From: a virus
DNA length: 53,053 nt
Direction: 5' to 3' (one strand)
IMG/VR virus record: IMGVR_UViG_3300006919_000073
Location: 1-53,053 of that record
A program made the translations under genes and the position numbers. Below, in pieces: positions 37,645-46,803 of the stretch. Every line of letters starts with the position of its first letter. The stretch's first letter is position 1. The notes under the pieces were generated by a model, which did no database searches, had not been told where the DNA came from, and saw only the letters and a program-made list of their open reading frames with translations.

Positions 37645-39956
37645 TCTGAACTGCCCGCGCTTACACCGAGAATACCGCCAGCACCACCATCTAATACAAT
37701 GACACCCGACTGCCGAATCTGTTGCTCAGCCGTAAGTGCTCCTGTCTTCGTTTTCGATACTGGGGAAAGATCAATCGTTCGACCTGCAGCATTACGCGCA
37801 GGCACGTATGTTGGAGCCTGTCCTTGAGCACCCGTCCCAGGCTTGAACTTCATGCCCTGCACCCCCTTTACTGCGGGACCGCCAGTACCTTGTGGGAGCA
37901 TCTTTTGCCCCTGCCCTAAAAGCTTAGTCTCTTGCGCTACCGCTAAATTGAGCGCCGCCTCATCACCTGCTTGGAGAGCTGCTACGGCATCATCTCCTAA
38001 GCCCCGCCCAAGAGCTGCACTACCACGCGATACCGCAGCCGTACGAGCGGCAACAACTGCACTAGGTGCAATAAACTGACCTGCCAAACCATATGTTTGC
38101 TGGCGGTTCTGAAAGCGTGTTTGGAAGTCCGCGTCACCTGTATTGTAAGCCACGTAATCGCTGTAGGGGCTGTATCCGCCAACACCTACACGCTCAGTAC
38201 CAGACTCATCCGTAAACTTAAATGTACCCGGGTTAGCTGCAATCTCCATATAGATTGCGTCCATCTCGCGATCGTAACGCTTCTTATCTTGAGGGTCAAC
38301 AGAGGTAGTCGTATATGACTTACCCATATCACCCGCCATACGGTTGTATACCTTCTTAGGAGGCTTTACCCCGCGCTGTTCAGCTACCAGGTTTGCCACT
38401 TCTTTAAAGGACATACCCATACCGGATTGCAACTCAGATTCCTGCCCACCACCAATAGTCATTGAGACCATGGCGGCGTCCATATCCAAGCTCATATTTT
38501 GCTGAGTAGGATCTGCAAATACCGATGCGAAAAGAGACGCTCGGTCTCCATCCGTTGCTGGCCCATCTACATCATCCAAATACGGAATAGCATTGGACAA
38601 AGACTCTTGGATAGATTCTGGGCCTTTCCAGTCTTTGGCTCGAATGACATACTTGCCTTGGAAGCCAGAGCTACCAACACGACCGTATCCACCCTTTAAA
38701 CCGCCAAAAGCCTTATCCGGAACAATGACATTATAATCGCCAAACTCATTACGAGCATAGGTGATATTAGAACCGGGAATATTGTTGCCCGCCTCTGTCG
38801 CCTTAGCAGAGTTAAAGTCTAACCCAGCTAAGTCCATACCCTCTCTTTCTTGGTAGGCCTGAGGTGATGCTTGTGCAACTGGAGGTACTGCTTCTGCATT
38901 TTGCGCAAGTACAGCAGCCTTTTCTTGCTGCGCCTCAGGACTTAGCATAAAGTCCGGAGTATTCATTAAAGATGGGTCAGGAGCCGGAGTAGGTTGTGAT
39001 GCTGAAGCAGACGGTACAGCCTGTTGTGCAAACTGCTGCATTTTAGGCATTGCAGAGCTATACTGCCCATACTTCTCAGCCATCTTAGCAGGGTCTTGAG
39101 CAGTAGACTTTGGCAGCGTACCGCCAGATGCAACCACCGCATAGGTTCCATTAAGAACTTCTTGAATCTGCTCAGGAGTTGGATTGGGTGTACTAAGATC
39201 GAAATCCACATACCCCTCTACACCTTTACCGCTTTCCGCTGTAAAGTATGCAGCTGCCGCTCCAGCTACCTTGTCATCTAACAACAAATCAGGGTTATCA
39301 ACCAAGCGGTCATCTCCATATACCGCTTGACTAACCCGTCGGTAGTTATCCTTACCTGTTATTTGGACCAGCCCTCTACCTCTGTACTTGTAACCGTCCC
39401 CGTCAGCGCTATTACCCGCGACGTCATCGTAAACATAGTTGAAGAACTTTTCAGGATCTGCTTTAAGAGCATTGAGATCCTCGTCGGACATATCCGCAAA
39501 CTTTCTCTCGAAGCGGCTATTCAGTGTTCTAATACGTTCATTAGACGTATTAGCATAGTTCATTTCCTCGCGCGTACCAGAACCCCCGCTTTCTTTCTGG
39601 GTTACTGAAGCTACTGCCGCAGCAATCGCCGGACTCATACCGTACTCACTTGCAAGCGAATCAACCATAGCTTGCTGTGCTCCTGTCATACCGAACTCAC
39701 TAGCAACAGCGCCACTTGCACTACCGCCTAAGTTCATCTGTTGCACTGGCTGTGGCTGCTTGCCAACACGCATTTCCTCGTTCTTACCCTGCAAAGCTGC
39801 CAGAGCACTCTTGCCCTTTTTCATATTAAGCCGTGCACTATTGGCGAGCGGCCCTACAGGATAGCGGCGCAGAGTCTCCTCTTGCTTAGAGATATATGCC
39901 GCAAGCTGTTGAGCAACCTCGGCGGGCGTCATCATTTTTTTCTTCTTGCGACTCAT
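37488..39956 (-). CDS. Virion protein with GH19-type lysozyme/chitinase domain
   Basis: An 822-aa protein. After MSRKKKKMMTPAEVAQQLAAY, residues ~92-290 match a GH19-type muramidase: VTQKESGG with the likely catalytic E122, a long helical insertion, and YRGRGLVQITGKDNY (191-205), a hallmark of the fold. This would cut peptidoglycan during DNA entry, since it lies among internal virion proteins rather than lysis genes. Residues ~300-760 are Gln/Pro/Gly-rich segments and small beta-rich parts. The last ~55 residues turn abruptly Cys/His/Leu-rich (CLQVV, CNLEGCHYLAHVF), unlike the rest, inside the overlap with the next gene. It overlaps the 347-aa gene by 4 bases. Confidence 0.85.
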   Translation of the reverse strand: MSRKKKKMMTPAEVAQQLAAYISKQEETLRRYPVGPLANSARLNMKKGKSALAALQGKNEEMRVGKQPQPVQQMNLGGSASGAVASEFGMTGAQQAMVDSLASEYGMSPAIAAAVASVTQKESGGSGTREEMNYANTSNERIRTLNSRFERKFADMSDEDLNALKADPEKFFNYVYDDVAGNSADGDGYKYRGRGLVQITGKDNYRRVSQAVYGDDRLVDNPDLLLDDKVAGAAAAYFTAESGKGVEGYVDFDLSTPNPTPEQIQEVLNGTYAVVASGGTLPKSTAQDPAKMAEKYGQYSSAMPKMQQFAQQAVPSASASQPTPAPDPSLMNTPDFMLSPEAQQEKAAVLAQNAEAVPPVAQASPQAYQEREGMDLAGLDFNSAKATEAGNNIPGSNITYARNEFGDYNVIVPDKAFGGLKGGYGRVGSSGFQGKYVIRAKDWKGPESIQESLSNAIPYLDDVDGPATDGDRASLFASVFADPTQQNMSLDMDAAMVSMTIGGGQESELQSGMGMSFKEVANLVAEQRGVKPPKKVYNRMAGDMGKSYTTTSVDPQDKKRYDREMDAIYMEIAANPGTFKFTDESGTERVGVGGYSPYSDYVAYNTGDADFQTRFQNRQQTYGLAGQFIAPSAVVAARTAAVSRGSAALGRGLGDDAVAALQAGDEAALNLAVAQETKLLGQGQKMLPQGTGGPAVKGVQGMKFKPGTGAQGQAPTYVPARNAAGRTIDLSPVSKTKTGALTAEQQIRQSGVIVLDGGAGGILGVSAGSSECLQVVPEEKVDSLEGCNLEGCHYLAHVFLQYVTLDCKPHVKALLHLLQSTQ
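37616..37626 (-). other. Candidate frameshift or re-initiation site (GGAGGAAAAGG)
   Basis: On the minus strand this purine run lies 10 codons into the overlap, where the 822-aa frame reads GAG GAA AAG G and the 395-aa frame (-1) reads GGA GGA AAA GG. It could serve as an internal Shine-Dalgarno for ATG 37599 or as a shift site. It is not a standard X-XXY-YYZ heptamer, so confidence is low. Confidence 0.25.
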
Positions 39957-40996
39957 CGAATCATAGATAAAATTTCACTGGCATCGAAGCGCATTTCCGG
40001 CGCATCGCTAAATACATATGGGCTATCATGCTGTTGGCCCTGAGCATCTACAAACGGTTCTGTTGCACCTTTGGTTGGTACACCTCCCATTTCATGACTA
40101 GGACCGCTAGCACGGTACAAGTTTTTGCTAATACGATTATAGCCCCCTTGACCCATTGCCACTGGCGGATCGTTAGGCGAAGCTAAGATAACTTCATTCT
40201 TTTCAGTTTCATAGTCAGGCTGCCCCATAGGACCACCCATCCGCGCCATGTAGGAGTCTACCATCTGGCCTTGGTCGTCATACATGTTCTTGATCTGACG
40301 GCTGTACTCAAGGGTATTCTCTAAACGCAACTCGTTATTCTTTTTATCACGCTTGAGCTTTTCCCGTACAGCTTTCTGTTCTGCCGCTTTCTTCTTGTAT
40401 ACAGAGTATAGCGCTCCACCCACTATTGCGAAGGGAGCCACACCCGGAATCATAGAAGCATAAGGCAAGGCAGCTCCAGCCCCACTGAGGGCACCACTGG
40501 CGCCAGTCAGCAAGTCACCTCCTAGGTTTTCCTCATTAGCCCGGTCAGTATTGCCAATAGCTGTACCTAAAGCATTCAAGCCAGCAGATGCAGCTGCAAT
40601 TTTTGCTTGCCGCATATTAAACTGCTCCATCGCTTGAGGTACTTCCCCTGGAGCTAAGTCAGTCATATCTACTTGAGGTCCAACTAATCGTTCTAGCAAG
40701 CCCGGAGTCGCACTGCTCGTAGTACCTGGAGCAGCTCCCGGAAACTGTATGCTAGACTGTGGAGCAAACGGATTGAACTGCTGTTGCTGATAGGCAGCAT
40801 ACTCTTGGCCGAGCTGACCTGAGTAGTCTTGATACGGTCCTCCAAGATATTTCTTGTTTACTGCCGGCTCTGTTGTAAAGTTCTTAGGCCGCTTCTTTGC
40901 TTTAGGCTTGGCACGACGACGCCCATCTGGACCTGTACCTAACAATAGGTCAGTCAGATTACGTCGTTCACACCGGTGTCCATTAAATTTCTTCAT
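39953..40996 (-). CDS. Putative internal virion (cargo) protein
   Basis: A 347-aa protein with a basic N-terminus (RRRAKPKAKKRPKN), a Gln/Tyr/Pro-rich linker, a Gly/Ala-rich hydrophobic region around 165-205 (SGALSGAGAALPYASMIPGVAPFAIVGGALYS) that could insert into a membrane, a Lys-rich coiled region, and a C-terminal beta part containing GPSHEMGGVP and YVFSDAPE. The SHExGG plus FSD combination is one I recall from internal proteins of Bacteroidota phages. The hydrophobic stretch suggests a role in DNA ejection. It starts in an ATGA overlap with a 43-aa gene. Confidence 0.7.
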   Translation of the reverse strand: MKKFNGHRCERRNLTDLLLGTGPDGRRRAKPKAKKRPKNFTTEPAVNKKYLGGPYQDYSGQLGQEYAAYQQQQFNPFAPQSSIQFPGAAPGTTSSATPGLLERLVGPQVDMTDLAPGEVPQAMEQFNMRQAKIAAASAGLNALGTAIGNTDRANEENLGGDLLTGASGALSGAGAALPYASMIPGVAPFAIVGGALYSVYKKKAAEQKAVREKLKRDKKNNELRLENTLEYSRQIKNMYDDQGQMVDSYMARMGGPMGQPDYETEKNEVILASPNDPPVAMGQGGYNRISKNLYRASGPSHEMGGVPTKGATEPFVDAQGQQHDSPYVFSDAPEMRFDASEILSMIR

Positions 40997-41124
40997 CCGC
41001 TACAGCTTTCGCAGTCATCAGGGTTTTCAATATTGCATGTAATCTCCCCGTTCTTAAGCTTGTCTTCCGACTTCTTAAGTTTTTCCGGGTCGAGAAAAGA
41101 GATGTCAAATTCTTCTTCTTTCAT
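40993..41124 (-). CDS. 43-aa acidic microprotein
   Basis: Read by hand between two larger genes: ATG complementary to 41122-41124, stop in an ATGA overlap with the 347-aa gene. The product is acidic (MKEEEFDISFLDPEKLKK at its start) and ends in a Cys-rich segment, CNIENPDDCESCSG, with three cysteines in 14 residues. No family recognised. Coupling, and filling of an otherwise empty gap, support it. Confidence 0.6.
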   Translation of the reverse strand: MKEEEFDISFLDPEKLKKSEDKLKNGEITCNIENPDDCESCSG

Positions 41125-41128
41125 GAGA

Positions 41129-41434
41129 TTAGCATTTCCAACGTCGGCGAGCCTGACGAATACGTGAGTTAGGGTTATTACGAGTCTTTGCGCTTGAACG
41201 CTTGAGCTGTCCTAAAGATCGTGCACAATATGACTTGCGACGCTTGGCAGCCTTACTACCTTTTTTGACCGTACCAGTAACAGCTGTCTTAAGCTTACTG
41301 CCTGGGTTTGCCTTGCGATAGGCACGTACACCTTTTGCAGTCATTCCCGCACCTTTTTTGGTTGGGCGGTAGTTTGCTCCCTTGCCTTTGGTCGTTCGAC
41401 GAATAGGCGTTGATTTGCGGCGTTTTGTAGCCAT
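41129..41434 (-). CDS. Small basic phage protein (DUF6321-like)
   Basis: A 101-aa, strongly basic protein; the start is ATG at 41434 (a GTG one codon upstream is less likely). It contains KKGAGMTAKGVRAYRKANPGSKLKTAVTG and GSKAAKRRKSYCARS, which I recall from a family annotated DUF6321 in phages, function unknown. Its charge and Gly/Lys pattern suggest nucleic-acid binding. It shares one base with the stop of the previous gene (TGATG). Confidence 0.75.
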   Translation of the reverse strand: MATKRRKSTPIRRTTKGKGANYRPTKKGAGMTAKGVRAYRKANPGSKLKTAVTGTVKKGSKAAKRRKSYCARSLGQLKRSSAKTRNNPNSRIRQARRRWKC

Positions 41435-41640
41435 CACTTATCCATTTGATTGCGGGCGAGAAGAAGCTTGATTTCAGCCAAGTCAGTTGCAAGTTGTTCC
41501 AGAGAGCGTTCAATCTTCTTGTTGCCATTTTCCAAAGAATACACGCGACTAGTCAATTTGGTAACCTCTCCATGCAGTTTCACATAGACGCCTACCAAGC
41601 CAACAGCCAGCAGAATTAGTTCGTAGTCCGTAAGATCCAT
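41434..41640 (-). CDS. 68-aa membrane-anchored coiled-coil protein
   Basis: One N-terminal membrane helix (YELILLAVGLVGVYVKL, about 6-22) followed by a heptad-patterned coiled coil (VTKLTSRVYSLENGNKKIERSLEQL). Small proteins with this layout are often holin partners, antiholins or inner-membrane spanins, but no diagnostic feature is present. It lies in the middle of the basic-protein cluster, which is odd for a lysis gene. Confidence 0.65.
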   Translation of the reverse strand: MDLTDYELILLAVGLVGVYVKLHGEVTKLTSRVYSLENGNKKIERSLEQLATDLAEIKLLLARNQMDK

Positions 41641-41945
41641 TATCGTTTACGTTTCGTAGTTGTACGTTTTTTCCTACTCGTAGTGCGCTTTGCACCACGC
41701 TTGACCGGAGAAACACGTGTAGGCTTACCACCTGGATTGCCCTTACGGATCTTCTCACGAACCTTTCTGCGCTTCTCGCTTTTAGACATCTCTCCAGACG
41801 TCTTTGGGGTCTTGCTATTTACCCGCTTTGTTGGACGGCAGTACGGGTAGGGACGCTTTGATCCGCCCTTTGCCGACTTACGCCCACACGCTTTACCAGT
41901 GCGGACATCCTTCCACTCCTCTTTAAACCACCGACGCAAGCTCAT
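41640..41945 (-). CDS. Small basic protein (DUF5872-like)
   Basis: A 101-aa protein with ACGRKSAKGGSKRPYPYCRPTKRV near its start and KTPKTSGEMSKSEKR, GNPGGKPTRV further on, then a Lys/Arg/Thr tail. I recall this pattern as DUF5872, seen in phages and some large eukaryotic viruses, with unknown function. Around 40% of residues are Lys or Arg, suggesting a nucleic-acid-packing or capsid role. It overlaps the next basic gene by 4 bases. Confidence 0.75.
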   Translation of the reverse strand: MSLRRWFKEEWKDVRTGKACGRKSAKGGSKRPYPYCRPTKRVNSKTPKTSGEMSKSEKRRKVREKIRKGNPGGKPTRVSPVKRGAKRTTSRKKRTTTKRKR

Positions 41946-42166
41946 CGTCTGCGTGTTGTTCGGCGCGTCGTCTTACGAGTCGTGCTCTTTTTAGTAGTGG
42001 CTTTCTTCTTGCCCTTCTTGTAGCCAGACGCGGTTTTCTTTTTGCCCGAGCCATCTGGCTTAGTGCCTTTACAAACCTGCACAGCATACCCATTAGCATA
42101 CGCCGAAGGGTATACTTTATACTTGCGCTTAGCAGCTGCTTTGCCCCGGGCGCACAGCTTACCCAT
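41942..42166 (-). CDS. 74-aa basic protein with Lys/Arg/Thr tail
   Basis: MGKLCARGKAAAKRKYKVYPSAYANGYAVQVCKG forms a compact first half with two cysteines. The second half is a low-complexity tail of Lys, Arg and Thr (TTRKTTRRTTRRR) resembling histone H1 or protamine tails. The CARGKAAAKRKY...PSAYANGYA motif is one I have seen in phage and DUF5872-linked proteins. Probably a DNA-binding virion or packaging protein, by composition only. Confidence 0.72.
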   Translation of the reverse strand: MGKLCARGKAAAKRKYKVYPSAYANGYAVQVCKGTKPDGSGKKKTASGYKKGKKKATTKKSTTRKTTRRTTRRR

Positions 42167-42396
42167 TACTTCCGGGTTTTACCGCCACGCTTCATCACGG
42201 GCTTCTTAGCAGCGCCGCCGTACATCTTAATATGTCCAGCAGCTTTCAAGGCGTTGATTAAAGCCGTAGGAGTCTTGCCCCCTTTCTTCATTTTAATCTG
42301 ACGCGTAGCTTCTGCCATCGCACCGCCGTAAGTCATCATAGGCCGCTTAGCAGCAGGCTTATTTTTACGCACAGGCTTTTTCTTGCCGTATCCCAT
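42166..42396 (-). CDS. 76-aa basic protein
   Basis: A Lys-rich protein (MGYGKKKPVRKNKPAAKRP start, KMYGGAAKKPVMKRGGKTRK end) with a short helical middle (TALINALKAAGHI). It is the first gene of the basic-protein cluster and shares one base with the next one (stop and ATG overlap). Function unknown; composition suggests binding to DNA or to an acidic virion component. Confidence 0.7.
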   Translation of the reverse strand: MGYGKKKPVRKNKPAAKRPMMTYGGAMAEATRQIKMKKGGKTPTALINALKAAGHIKMYGGAAKKPVMKRGGKTRK

Positions 42397-42456
42397 AGTA
42401 GTAAGTAATGTGAGAGCGCGTACTGAAATTCTATATCCTTAGCTACTTGTTCTCAA

Positions 42457-45400
42457 TTAGCGATAAGCCTTGCGCACCTTAGCATCTATGTCGTACAAAT
42501 ATAAACCAATTGTACTATCTGTAGTATTATCATAGCGAAGCCGCACTGTAGCATGGTTACCAGCAATACGACGCTGGTCAAACCAACTTTTGTCGTCATC
42601 AATATTTGTGTTGATCACGTCCCCCTCTTCATCAACGAACCGTAGAGTTCTGTCATCGACCAGGTCACGGAAATCATTCCACTTCCACATGGTGTCATCA
42701 CGGCGCAAGTTCGCAGTATGATCTAAGAGCCGGTCTTGAACCGCCCGGACCAATTGTGTCTCGCCGCTACATTGATAATCATTGTAGATGGTAGCATGCG
42801 TAAAGGTGCGGTCGTGGTCTACAAAGCCCAGCGTATCCTCATCGTGATCAAATGCTTTCGTATACCACTGGACACTACTAAACACAACACCCTGTGGATA
42901 CGATAGTACCGCATCAATATAAGAGTCGTATTTAATCGCATCAGGGCCTCCACCAATAAATCGGGTAAAGGGTTCTTGTAAGTCATTGTGACGAAATCCT
43001 ACCAACTCTGTCGTATCAGCAATCTGCCTACGGTTAAATGAATACAGCTCATTCTGAGTCCCAACCGCGCCGACCCAATTGTAGGTATGAAAACTTGTCC
43101 AGTTATTTAAGTCCAAGTTGTAGCTAAGCCACACATCCTTAGCCTTGGTACCTGATTGGTAATACGCAGGATCTTGGTTTTGTGAAGCATCATACGAAAA
43201 GTTTGGCAAGCTGCTGACATCCCACGTATTATCCCTAATGTGAAAAATCACCCGATTCCAGCGAGAGTCATATACAGACAGCACACCAGGATGATATCCA
43301 AAGACAGCCTCTGTATTCAGAGTAGTCTGATTAAGGTTGGTTAGCTTATTGAAGAAGTAGTCCCTCATGCCAAAAGCACTAATCTCTTGCAGCTTACCTC
43401 CGGCATACTGGAACACCTTGCCCATAGACGCATCTACATAGAAATACCCTGCCGGCGTAAGGATGCAGCTTAGCATATGCTGTGTGCCTCCATAACCATT
43501 AGGTGTGGGGATAACCTCTACAGGCACGGTACTGAAAATATCTCCAGTGCCAAACGCAATCTCACCAGCCGTAGTAGCAAACTTCTCTTTACCACGAGTC
43601 ACGTAAAGACTTTGCTCATGGTGAATCAGGAGCTTATCAATGTAGCTCTGCAAGTTTTGGATGCTCCCCCGGCTACGTGGCATTTCATAGCTATCAAAAG
43701 CAAGGAAGGTGCGGATATTGATATCCGGTTCGTCATTCGCTTGAGCCTGACTTCTATGGACCCGGTAGGGATAGGTGTTGGTATACGATTCTGTTGAGTC
43801 ATAAATACCCGGTTGGCGGAAATCATTAGACTTCAAGAACGTCACATCTACCGTGAAGTCATTGGTTTGATCTGGGGTTACCGGGCGGTCATTGCTACCT
43901 AAGTAATCGAATAAGCCCAACTTAGACTGGTCTGTGTCGATGTAGTACGGATTGGCTACCGTGTACATAGCAATATTGTGACCAATACGAATTGTGCCCG
44001 CTGTTGGATCAGGGGAGTACTTATCCGTGATATTACGACTATCATTTAACGGGTCAGCAGAATGGTGGTGCGTCCAGCCAGCCCAAGCCGTTGTACGATA
44101 TCGCATCTCGCTTACCGCCATATCTCCATTAACATGGAAGAAGCGAACCTTACCAACTTCAGTTACATTAGAATCAGTAGCTGCAATCAGATCTGCAATT
44201 TCTCCAGCATTAAGTTGTTGCGCATTATCGTACTGCGGCTCATCTAAAGTTCCCATTACAGGGGTACACGCTATCAGCTCTTGTGACGCGTATCCTTGGT
44301 ACACATCTTGACGAGCAACACAGAAGCTTGCAATAGGGGCAACACTAACCGGTGTTTCATTAGCGCTGGACTGGCTTGCGGTGTTGACACTGTAGATATT
44401 ATCTAACCAAAATCCTGATTTTGCAGACCGACTTTCACCTGTCCAGTTATTGATAAACTTGGCTTGGTAATAATCATACCCAGCAGCATTATTAGGGAAG
44501 TGCATATCCACACCCGTGATACTCTGGTCAATTTTAAAGTGCAAACATTCCTCGCCACCTCGGTTATCTATTTGTCGTTCGGAATCAATAATACCTGGCG
44601 ACAGATAATGCACGTCAGACACCGAACGTAAGCGCATGATTTCTGATGGGATGTGAAACGTAGCCGCAGACTTCATGTAATCGAAGTACATCAACCGATT
44701 ACGTATTTGCTCTGACTCAAAATTCCCGCCTTCCCACAACTCCCAAATATCAAAGTTGCTATCGGTGTCAACAATGAAATGCTGCCATTCTGAATTCGCT
44801 CCAGCAACTCCATCAAATGCTGTATAAGGTTCAGCCTGTTTGCCAATGATATGATCGAACCGGATGTAGTAGCGCCCCTCAGCTGGACTTACCCTTGGCT
44901 TTGCACGCATCATATCAAATGGGTGCATTCTGCCATAGTCCAGTATCATTTGGTTGAAAGCCGTAGTAGTCGCTAGAGCATCATCATTTGCCAGAGTCCT
45001 ACCGGTTACAGGATTTGTCCCACTTGGAGTACTGTTGTTGTTAATGGTATTAATACCATTTGTGGCTACGTGGTCTGTAAGGTTTTCACCTATAGCCTCA
45101 AGGCTGTAATGGTTATGAGCGCCATGAAACAACAAACTCTGCCCAAGAACTGTACTGTTATTGATTGTCCGCTTAGCGTGGTAGAACCGGACGCCCACAT
45201 AACCCTCAGGCATTGGAACATGCTCAAACTCTACCGCTAATGTGGGGCGATTACTTAGACTACTGAGATTTACACCTGTCTCACGATCTAACCATGCCTC
45301 TGTAGGCATCTTATGGTGACGAACCTTTTCGCCTGCCAGGGTGGTTTGGGTTATCGATATGAAACCTCCTCCACCGCCGTTATAAGAAAATCTTTTTTGA

Positions 45401-46803
45401 GCTGGGAAGTCGGAAGGATACGTCTCGTTTTGGTTTTCCCAAATACCCATACGACCCCGAGGTCTAGCGCCATCGCCAACATTATAATTGCCATTGACCT
45501 CACAAGTATCCCGGGCCATATAGTAATGCGTGTTGCCCGCCTCCTCATCAAACTTCAGGTAGTTTAACCTTCCATCTGCATACGCTGACATATTCGTAGC
45601 CAGAGTAGCAGTAGGGTCTACTGTTACAGTAGTATTTGCACCGAACAGGTGGGAGTCTGCTGCTTCTATTTCTAAGTTGATAGTTCCAGGTACCGGACGG
45701 CCTGGAATATGAAACGCTCTTGTTTCGCTACCATCACTACGCACCCATGCAACGTAAAATGCGTAAACCTCTCCCGGCATAAAGCGAAGACCTGCCGGAT
45801 ACTGCGTCTCATCCATCTCACGCCCTAAGCGTGTCGACCCATTTCCAGTCGGGCCATATGCCCAGATAGGTTCGATCCAATTTGCATATTGCTGCAAATC
45901 TTCCTCATCATGCTCTGTGACATTACCGAGGTAGAGACGGTTCTCATGAAAGGTCAGCGTTTTGGCAGAAGTATATACCTGAGGCTTAGCGGTAAGCTCT
46001 GCAACAGTAACCTCCCCATACGGATTAATGTTATCTACCAGTCGTGTCAAAGTACTGTTTCCCGCAGGAAAGCGCCTTTGAATCTTCGCCTCTAATGCGT
46101 TACCGGTAAAGGTTAACGAAGCAATCAAGATATATGGGTAGTCCGTGTCAATGTTGGACATCTCTACCTCGAACGTGCCCGCTTCTTCCTTTACTGGGAA
46201 AGGGCCAAACAACCCCTGCCATCCCGTACGACTACCATCTTCTTGCTCATAAGCTACACAGAAGAAGTGTGTACCAACAGGAAAGCCGCCGTTACCCGCG
46301 CCAACTTCAATATTTAAGTCAACCTGATTAAACTCTGGGAAGAGCTTATTGGTGGTCATGTCACTGTCGACATCAGACAAGTTCAGAATACGCAGCGGAT
46401 TCTCCCCATCAGTAAACACTACCTGTAGTTCTGCCGCAGCGTTTTGAAAGTGCGCCACCTTAAGAACTGTAGTATCGCTGAAGTTGAGATCGTTATCTTC
46501 TAGTACCAAAGTCGTCAAACCCGTACTAGCGGTATAACGGTAGATAGCACTTCCCTGACCAGCAGGTGAAGTGCTAGTGTATACAAAAAGCAAAAAGTCA
46601 TCCCCAGGCAAGGCGTGTGCTCCACACAGCGCTCTACCCCCAGCAATGCCTGTATCACCGGAACCCGCCAGCTTTTTGAGACCTGGCTCTTGCATAAGGG
46701 AGTCCAGCTCCTTACCGTAAATAAAATTCTGAGCACGACGGTATGTACCCTCCGGCATATTAGCCGAGGACACATCCTGGTTCATACCCTTGAGTGGCTT
46801 CAT
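42457..46803 (-). CDS. Tail stabilisation / muzzle-type protein
   Basis: A 1,448-aa beta-rich protein beginning MKPLKGMNQDVSSANMPEGTYRRAQNF. A start of this kind (GMNQDVS, MPEGTYRxAxNF) is typical of the large tail-tip protein called stabilisation protein (P22 gp10-like) or muzzle in crAss-like phages. Many Asp/Asn/Gly-Tyr-rich strands suggest repeated beta-propeller blades. It probably closes the short tail and contacts the fibre. Its position directly after the 266-aa ring-like gene, overlapping by 4 bases, agrees with the crAss-like tail order. No enzymatic motif seen. Confidence 0.8.
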   Translation of the reverse strand: MKPLKGMNQDVSSANMPEGTYRRAQNFIYGKELDSLMQEPGLKKLAGSGDTGIAGGRALCGAHALPGDDFLLFVYTSTSPAGQGSAIYRYTASTGLTTLVLEDNDLNFSDTTVLKVAHFQNAAAELQVVFTDGENPLRILNLSDVDSDMTTNKLFPEFNQVDLNIEVGAGNGGFPVGTHFFCVAYEQEDGSRTGWQGLFGPFPVKEEAGTFEVEMSNIDTDYPYILIASLTFTGNALEAKIQRRFPAGNSTLTRLVDNINPYGEVTVAELTAKPQVYTSAKTLTFHENRLYLGNVTEHDEEDLQQYANWIEPIWAYGPTGNGSTRLGREMDETQYPAGLRFMPGEVYAFYVAWVRSDGSETRAFHIPGRPVPGTINLEIEAADSHLFGANTTVTVDPTATLATNMSAYADGRLNYLKFDEEAGNTHYYMARDTCEVNGNYNVGDGARPRGRMGIWENQNETYPSDFPAQKRFSYNGGGGGFISITQTTLAGEKVRHHKMPTEAWLDRETGVNLSSLSNRPTLAVEFEHVPMPEGYVGVRFYHAKRTINNSTVLGQSLLFHGAHNHYSLEAIGENLTDHVATNGINTINNNSTPSGTNPVTGRTLANDDALATTTAFNQMILDYGRMHPFDMMRAKPRVSPAEGRYYIRFDHIIGKQAEPYTAFDGVAGANSEWQHFIVDTDSNFDIWELWEGGNFESEQIRNRLMYFDYMKSAATFHIPSEIMRLRSVSDVHYLSPGIIDSERQIDNRGGEECLHFKIDQSITGVDMHFPNNAAGYDYYQAKFINNWTGESRSAKSGFWLDNIYSVNTASQSSANETPVSVAPIASFCVARQDVYQGYASQELIACTPVMGTLDEPQYDNAQQLNAGEIADLIAATDSNVTEVGKVRFFHVNGDMAVSEMRYRTTAWAGWTHHHSADPLNDSRNITDKYSPDPTAGTIRIGHNIAMYTVANPYYIDTDQSKLGLFDYLGSNDRPVTPDQTNDFTVDVTFLKSNDFRQPGIYDSTESYTNTYPYRVHRSQAQANDEPDINIRTFLAFDSYEMPRSRGSIQNLQSYIDKLLIHHEQSLYVTRGKEKFATTAGEIAFGTGDIFSTVPVEVIPTPNGYGGTQHMLSCILTPAGYFYVDASMGKVFQYAGGKLQEISAFGMRDYFFNKLTNLNQTTLNTEAVFGYHPGVLSVYDSRWNRVIFHIRDNTWDVSSLPNFSYDASQNQDPAYYQSGTKAKDVWLSYNLDLNNWTSFHTYNWVGAVGTQNELYSFNRRQIADTTELVGFRHNDLQEPFTRFIGGGPDAIKYDSYIDAVLSYPQGVVFSSVQWYTKAFDHDEDTLGFVDHDRTFTHATIYNDYQCSGETQLVRAVQDRLLDHTANLRRDDTMWKWNDFRDLVDDRTLRFVDEEGDVINTNIDDDKSWFDQRRIAGNHATVRLRYDNTTDSTIGLYLYDIDAKVRKAYR

